Made by a program: the position numbers and the translations under genes
Assembly: GCA_023142645.1 (NCBI GenBank)
Contig: JAGLJE010000071.1
Span: forward strand, 1 to 10,146
Reading direction: 5' to 3'
DNA from: Candidatus Altimarinota bacterium
GTDB taxonomy: Bacteria; Patescibacteriota; Gracilibacteria; JAHISY01
Length of the DNA stretch: 10,146 nucleotides
Shown here: positions 6,766 through 10,146 of the stretch, in pieces
Layout: every line of letters starts with the position of its first letter
Numbering within the stretch: the first letter of the stretch is position 1
The notes under the pieces: generated by a model
Seen by the model: only the letters and a program-made list of their open reading frames with translations
Told to the model about the DNA's origin: nothing
Database searches by the model: none

Positions 6766-7602
6766 ATGAAACTCGCAACTGTCACTGTCACCGGCACTGA
6801 TAAGCCCGGAATCATCGCTAAAACAACTGCCTCACTTTTTGCGAACGGAGTTAACATCGTTTCACTTGATGAAAAAGTGATCAACGGAATTTTTTCGATG
6901 GTACTCGCGGCGGATGTGAAAAAGTCGGATTTTGAAAAATTAAAAAAAGATCTTGCGAAAGTAGCGGAAAATCTTGATCTTGAAATTCGCATGAATCTTC
7001 ACGATACGAGAGAAGTTAAGAATCTCGCGATTTTAGTGACAAAGGAAAAACACTGCCTAGAGGCAATAGTGAAAAATTGTGCGAGCGGAAAAATCCGCGC
7101 ACAGCCGGTGGTGATAATTGGCAATCATCCCGATTTGAAATCCCTCGCAAAAAAATTAGGGATTCCTTTTCACTTCACGAATGGTGGAAAAAAAGAAGAT
7201 CGTGAGCGCAAAACAATTCAGCTAATCAAAAGATACAACGCGGACTTCATCGCACTCGCGAGATACATGCAGATTCTTTCACCGGAATTTGTCGCGCGAT
7301 ACGAGGGAAGAATAATCAATATTCATCCAAGCCTGCTCCCCGCTTTCCCAGGAGCGCGACCATACGATCAGGCTCTCGAAGCGGGTGTGGAAATAGTCGG
7401 CGTGACGGCGCATTTCGTGACAACCGATCTCGATCGCGGTCCGGTGATTTGCCAAGATGCTTTTCGGGTACGAAAGAATGATTCGATGGAAAGAATCCGC
7501 GAGCGGGGACAAAAAATGGAAGCGAAAGTTTTGGCGAAAGCGTGTGAGTTGTATTCGAAAGACAAACTCTACATGCAGTGGGGTAAAGTGCATTTTCGAT
7601 AA
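6766..7602 (+). CDS. purU: Formyltetrahydrofolate deformylase PurU
   Basis: The product is 278 residues with the standard two domains. An N-terminal ACT domain (about 2-78: VTVTGTDKPGIIAKTTASL, GVNIVSLDE) is followed by a formyltransferase-fold hydrolase domain (about 86-278). PurU signatures are KEKHCLEAIV, VVIIGNHPDL, the FIALARYMQILSPEF stretch, then INIHPSLLPAFPGARPYDQA and TAHFVTTDLDRGPVICQD. The catalytic triad is Asn185, His187 and Asp223. The enzyme hydrolyses 10-formyl-THF to formate and THF. In E. coli this balances the one-carbon pool, feeds PurT, and is modulated by glycine and methionine through the ACT region. Usual PurU proteins read NIHHSFLPAF, while this one reads NIHPSLLPAF, closer to PurN there; the ACT domain and the HCL motif still make PurU the better call. 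Its only near-neighbour with a glycine link is glyS. Confidence 0.95.
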   Translation: MKLATVTVTGTDKPGIIAKTTASLFANGVNIVSLDEKVINGIFSMVLAADVKKSDFEKLKKDLAKVAENLDLEIRMNLHDTREVKNLAILVTKEKHCLEAIVKNCASGKIRAQPVVIIGNHPDLKSLAKKLGIPFHFTNGGKKEDRERKTIQLIKRYNADFIALARYMQILSPEFVARYEGRIINIHPSLLPAFPGARPYDQALEAGVEIVGVTAHFVTTDLDRGPVICQDAFRVRKNDSMERIRERGQKMEAKVLAKACELYSKDKLYMQWGKVHFR

Positions 7603-7647
7603 AAAGACTAATACATTTTTTAAGCCCATTTTCGACTTTTCGGCTTC

Positions 7648-7653
7648 AGGGAG
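7648..7653 (+). promoter_or_regulatory. Shine-Dalgarno AGGGAG for fic
   Basis: AGGGAG lies seven bases upstream of the GTG at 7661, good spacing for a ribosome-binding site, and it decides the start used for fic. It is the only clear Shine-Dalgarno before any gene in the window. The same stretch also holds a possible promoter (TTCGAC 7631-7636, TAAAAT 7655-7660, 18-base spacing). If that were the real promoter, the transcript would start past this site and initiation would move to the GTG at 7697. Confidence 0.5.
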
Positions 7654-7660
7654 ATAAAAT

Positions 7661-8662
7661 GTGGTTATTCTAGCTTTTAGTAATCATAATATATTTGTGG
7701 CAAAAAATTACTATCAATTATCGTCAAGTGCCTTAAAAATAAGGCTAAAATGGATTAGAAAATTCGGCGGTTTGCCGCGTCCGAATGTAAAAAATAAAGA
7801 ATGGCTGAGTTTATTAGAAGAAGAATCGCGTAATTCTTTGATGATTGAGGGTTATTTTGTGAGCAAGCGAGAATTAAAACAAGCTCTGAAGACACGCAAA
7901 TCCGCCCATGAAGTGGTTGGCTATTTTGATGCCGCACAACAATCTTATGAAATGGCTTACGAGCAGTTTCGAGAAAACGAATTTCAATTAAGTAAATCTT
8001 TAATCCGTCAAATTCATTCTGTAATGTTTCGGGATGTTCCTTATTTTCGTTATCCGCGCGGAGAATGGCGAAATGAGCCAATCATAATAAGTGGAGCTAA
8101 GTGTATGCCACCGAAAGATCGCGCACGAATTGAACAAATTCTTGAAAAATTGATTTTTCTGATTAATAAGAAAAAAATGGAGCCTTGGCGCAGGGCTGCA
8201 CTTGCTCATGCAACCTTCGAACTTGCTCATCCTTTCCCTGACGGAAACGGTCGAGTGGGTAGAATTTTAGCGAGCTTTATTCTCGTCGCTCATGGTTTGC
8301 CAAATATAATTATTAAAGGGGATGAAGAAGCTAAAAAAAATTATTTTGACAGTCTCGAATCAGCTGATAAAACAATAGATAAACTTTTTCGCGGACAGAT
8401 CGCATGGACAAAAATTCCGATTGAGAATTTTTTACCTCTCGAGTACCTCATAAAAACAGAACTCGCGAACTCACTGGACAAACTGATTTGCGCTGCATGG
8501 AAAAAACAGGGAGGCAAATTATTACCAACTTCTACGGTCGCAAAACAAACTAGCAGAAAAGTATCCTCTTTTCAGGTTCAGTGCTACAAAAAACAATTCA
8601 TTTCAATAAAAGAAGGAGGTCACATACTCACACATCCAGATTTACTTATTGAACCAAAGTAA
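7661..8662 (+). CDS. fic: Fic-domain AMP-transferase, class II with N-terminal inhibitory helix
   Basis: The product is 333 residues. The Fic core (about 110-245) carries a complete active-site motif, HPFPDGNGRVGR at 190-201: His190 activates the target hydroxyl, Asp194 holds Mg and the Asn/Gly/Arg loop binds phosphates. The inhibitory motif (S/T)xxxE(G/N) is SLMIEG at 59-64; Glu63 should displace the ATP gamma-phosphate, placing this in class II (N-terminal inhibitory helix). A segment after residue 245 (about 255-333) probably forms a C-terminal helical or winged-helix domain, common in stand-alone Fic proteins. It likely AMPylates a Thr, Ser or Tyr on a protein target that cannot be read here; no antitoxin gene is needed when inhibition is internal. 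The GTG start has a Shine-Dalgarno; GTG at 7697 is an alternative. The first 60 coding bases are A/T-rich, and the gene may have been acquired. Confidence 0.93.
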   Translation: MVILAFSNHNIFVAKNYYQLSSSALKIRLKWIRKFGGLPRPNVKNKEWLSLLEEESRNSLMIEGYFVSKRELKQALKTRKSAHEVVGYFDAAQQSYEMAYEQFRENEFQLSKSLIRQIHSVMFRDVPYFRYPRGEWRNEPIIISGAKCMPPKDRARIEQILEKLIFLINKKKMEPWRRAALAHATFELAHPFPDGNGRVGRILASFILVAHGLPNIIIKGDEEAKKNYFDSLESADKTIDKLFRGQIAWTKIPIENFLPLEYLIKTELANSLDKLICAAWKKQGGKLLPTSTVAKQTSRKVSSFQVQCYKKQFISIKEGGHILTHPDLLIEPK

Positions 8663-8675
8663 CCTATTCCCAACC

Positions 8676-9074
8676 ATGCAAAAACTCCTCCCCACCCTCC
8701 TCACAATCCTCCTCCTTATCGGCTGCGCGCAAAGTTCGGTCGAGACAGATGAAGTCAAGGAGAAAAATCAAACAACTGATAATTTTGAAAAAAATTTGGA
8801 GTGCCAGAAATTTAAAGAAGAACTTGAAGAAAATAAGTTAGAAATGTTCAAATCAAGTATCCAAGGGATTTTTTATAGTCCCAAAACAAATTCTTGTTTG
8901 TATGTCCTAATAAGTGCACCACCGACAGATAGCACATCAAATTATCTTTCCTACGAGTTAATAGATTTTTTTACGCGCCAAACAATAGAACAGTATACCA
9001 ATCACCCAAACTATACTGGAGAAATAAAAAGTATTGATGACTTTCAAGAAAAAGTTAAAGAATATCAAAACTAA
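8676..9074 (+). CDS. Small predicted lipoprotein, unknown function
   Basis: The product is 132 residues. A short hydrophobic signal (4-15) ends in the lipobox LIGC with Cys17 as the lipidation site, so the mature protein should be tethered to a membrane. The mature part begins with a charged, Lys/Glu-rich linker and helix (about 25-55), then a compact segment IQGIFYSPKTNSCLYVLIS followed by a tail with YLSYELIDFF. Two further cysteines, in LECQKF and NSCLYV, could form a disulphide outside the cytoplasm. I recall similar 'IFYS...NSCLY' unknowns in CPR genomes but cannot name a family. A TTG 27 bases upstream is in frame, but the ATG gives the proper signal peptide. Composition is strikingly A/T-rich: I count 31 G/C in 120 bases at 8761-8880. 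It follows fic by 13 bases and may be co-transcribed. Confidence 0.82.
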   Translation: MQKLLPTLLTILLLIGCAQSSVETDEVKEKNQTTDNFEKNLECQKFKEELEENKLEMFKSSIQGIFYSPKTNSCLYVLISAPPTDSTSNYLSYELIDFFTRQTIEQYTNHPNYTGEIKSIDDFQEKVKEYQN

Positions 9075-9104
9075 TTTAAAATTTATAATTTAAAATTTAT
9101 AATT
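9073..9104. repeat. Tandem A/T-only 14-base repeat before glyS
   Basis: The unit AATTTAAAATTTAT occurs twice in a row (9073-9086 and 9087-9100) and a third copy starts with AATT (9101-9104). It begins within the lipoprotein stop codon and fills almost all of the spacer before glyS. Each unit is nearly self-complementary. It might act as an A/T-rich promoter or UP-type element for glyS, or may simply be slippage-born spacer sequence. The six T's at 9106-9111 sit directly against the glyS ATG. Confidence 0.7.
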
Positions 9105-9111
9105 CTTTTTT

Positions 9112-10146
9112 ATGTCTGCAACTTCCCTCGACCAAATCGTCTCCCTCTGTAAACAACGCGGCTTCATTTTCCCCGGCTCGGAAATCTACGGCGGGCTCGC
9201 GAATACTTGGGACTACGGACCCATCGGCGTGGAATTGAAAAATAATGTCAAACAATTTTGGTGGGATTTTTGGGTGCGGAAACGCGATGATATTGTCGGT
9301 GTTGATGCGTCAATTTTGATGAATCCGAAAGTTTGGGAAGCCAGCGGACATGTTTCGAATTTCGCCGACCCGCTCGTCGACTGCAAAAGCTGCAAAAAAA
9401 GATTTCGGGGAGATAAATTAATCGAAGAATATTTATTTAGTGAATTCGGTACGTCGATAACAATCCAAAAATTTCACATGGCAGTGCTAAAAAAAACAGA
9501 AGAGAATGTTGATGAAAAATTAAAGGAATTTGTTCTTTCGGTTAAGAGCGCAAAATCAACAGCTGAAGTACTAAAAGAAACAGAGGATTTAAATAAATTT
9601 ATATTTTCTTTCCTGAACGGAAGTAAAATTCCATGCCCTGCGTGCAAAAAATCTGACTGGAGCGAACCGCGCAATTTTAATTTAATGTTCCGCACTTCGC
9701 AGGGCGTGACTGAAGATAGTGAGCGGGAAATTTACATGCGACCGGAAACCGCGCAAGGAATTTTCGTGAATTTCAAAAATGTTTTGAATTCTTCACGAAA
9801 GAAATTACCGTTTGGAATCGCGCAAATCGGAAAAGCCTTTCGCAACGAAATCACACCGGGCAACTTTACTTTCCGTACACGCGAATTCGAACAAATGGAG
9901 GTGGAATATTTTTGCGCGGAAAAAGATTGGAAGAAAATTTATCCCGAACTCGAAAAAGCAAGTTGGGATTTCTTTTTGAAACTCGGAATCGAGGAAAAAA
10001 ATCTCCGGTGGAGACAGCACGACGATGCAGAACTTTCGCACTATTCGAAACTCACGAAAGATATTGAATACAAATTTCCGTGGGGCTGGGGCGAGCTGCA
10101 AGGACTGGCGTACCGAACCGATTTTGATTTGAAACAGCACCAGAAA
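9112..10146 (+). CDS. glyS: Glycyl-tRNA synthetase, dimeric type, N-terminal part (3' truncated)
   Basis: The first 345 residues of a class IIa synthetase are present; the frame runs off the right edge. It matches the single-chain alpha2 Gly[22 protein letters not shown] (20-39) opens the catalytic domain, [14 protein letters not shown] (67-80) follows, and motif 2 reads [20 protein letters not shown] (243-262). [15 protein letters not shown] (210-224) is the glycine/ATP pocket. Zinc ligands are Cys91, Cys94, Cys175 and Cys178. Motif 3 and the anticodon-binding domain lie beyond 10146. The enzyme charges tRNA-Gly. The insert between the two Cys pairs is 80 residues, longer than I expect from typical bacterial forms, and its DNA (9421-9600) is 54/180 G/C by hand count, against 66/120 for 9121-9240. 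The ATG follows a T-run with no Shine-Dalgarno. Confidence 0.96.
   Translation, partial: MSATSLDQIVSLCKQRGFIFPGSEIYGGLANTWDYGPIGVELKNNVKQFWWDFWVRKRDDIVGVDASILMNPKVWEASGHVSNFADPLVDCKSCKKRFRGDKLIEEYLFSEFGTSITIQKFHMAVLKKTEENVDEKLKEFVLSVKSAKSTAEVLKETEDLNKFIFSFLNGSKIPCPACKKSDWSEPRNFNLMFRTSQGVTEDSEREIYMRPETAQGIFVNFKNVLNSSRKKLPFGIAQIGKAFRNEITPGNFTFRTREFEQMEVEYFCAEKDWKKIYPELEKASWDFFLKLGIEEKNLRWRQHDDAELSHYSKLTKDIEYKFPWGWGELQGLAYRTDFDLKQHQK

Noticed and set aside
6210..6992. Minus-strand open frame of 260 residues across the FecR-like gene end and purU start
   Set aside because: Its Ser/Phe-rich composition reflects the complement of Glu/Lys codons; it overlaps the well-supported purU ACT domain.
7621..7646. 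AAGCC/GGCTT hairpin after purU as a terminator
   Set aside because: Only five pairs with a long loop, and no T-run after it on the plus strand; too weak to call.
8613..8620. Perfect Shine-Dalgarno word AAGGAGGT inside fic
   Set aside because: No start codon lies at a suitable distance downstream; it is simply part of the codons for the KEGG segment.
8649..8675. TTG start for the lipoprotein
   Set aside because: It overlaps the fic end and adds nine residues ahead of a signal peptide that is complete from the ATG at 8676.

Overview
This window looks like bacterial chromosome from a small-genome lineage, most likely Candidate Phyla Radiation (Patescibacteria). The signs are short core genes packed with few or no spacer bases, almost no Shine-Dalgarno sequences, A/T-rich 5' leaders, many CGA/GCG/CTC codons, and a membrane protein and a small lipoprotein of types I cannot assign to named families. 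TGA ends five genes exactly where their products should end (the TPM protein, mutM, hisA, ruvA and the FecR-like protein). The standard code is therefore in use, which argues against Gracilibacteria and Absconditabacteria, where UGA reads as glycine. A Peregrinibacteria-like source is possible, but the sequence alone does not prove it.

Layout: (1) 1-1259, + strand: the 3' end of lemA, then a secreted and membrane-anchored TPM-domain protein, a classic pair. (2) 1260-2914, - strand: mutM then tatD, both tied to DNA damage or nucleic-acid processing, with a repeat-rich spacer between them. tatD meets the TPM gene tail to tail with no base between the stop codons. (3) 2947-4860, + strand: a YqeG-like HAD phosphatase, hisA and ruvA, closely spaced, with hisA and ruvA overlapping by ATGA. 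(4) 4861-6723: a spacer that can fold into a nested stem, then a 589-residue membrane-anchored protein with a FecR-like beta domain, a long helical region and a charged tail. (5) 6766-7602: purU, formyl-tetrahydrofolate deformylase. (6) 7661-9074: a class II Fic AMP-transferase with its inhibitory motif, and an A/T-rich lipoprotein. Together they look like an accessory insertion. (7) 9112 to the end: the N-terminal three quarters or so of a dimeric-type glycyl-tRNA synthetase, with a long A/T-rich insert in its zinc region.

Most of the window is housekeeping: DNA repair (mutM, tatD, ruvA), one-carbon metabolism (purU), translation (glyS) and envelope biology (lemA and TPM). The less ordinary parts are the FecR-like protein with its structured leader, the Fic/lipoprotein pair, a hisA gene with no other histidine gene in view, the possible alternative pairings between mutM and tatD, and the composition shift inside glyS. 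I see no CRISPR array, tRNA, rRNA, transposase, integrase or replication origin. No gene-free stretch exceeds 100 bases.
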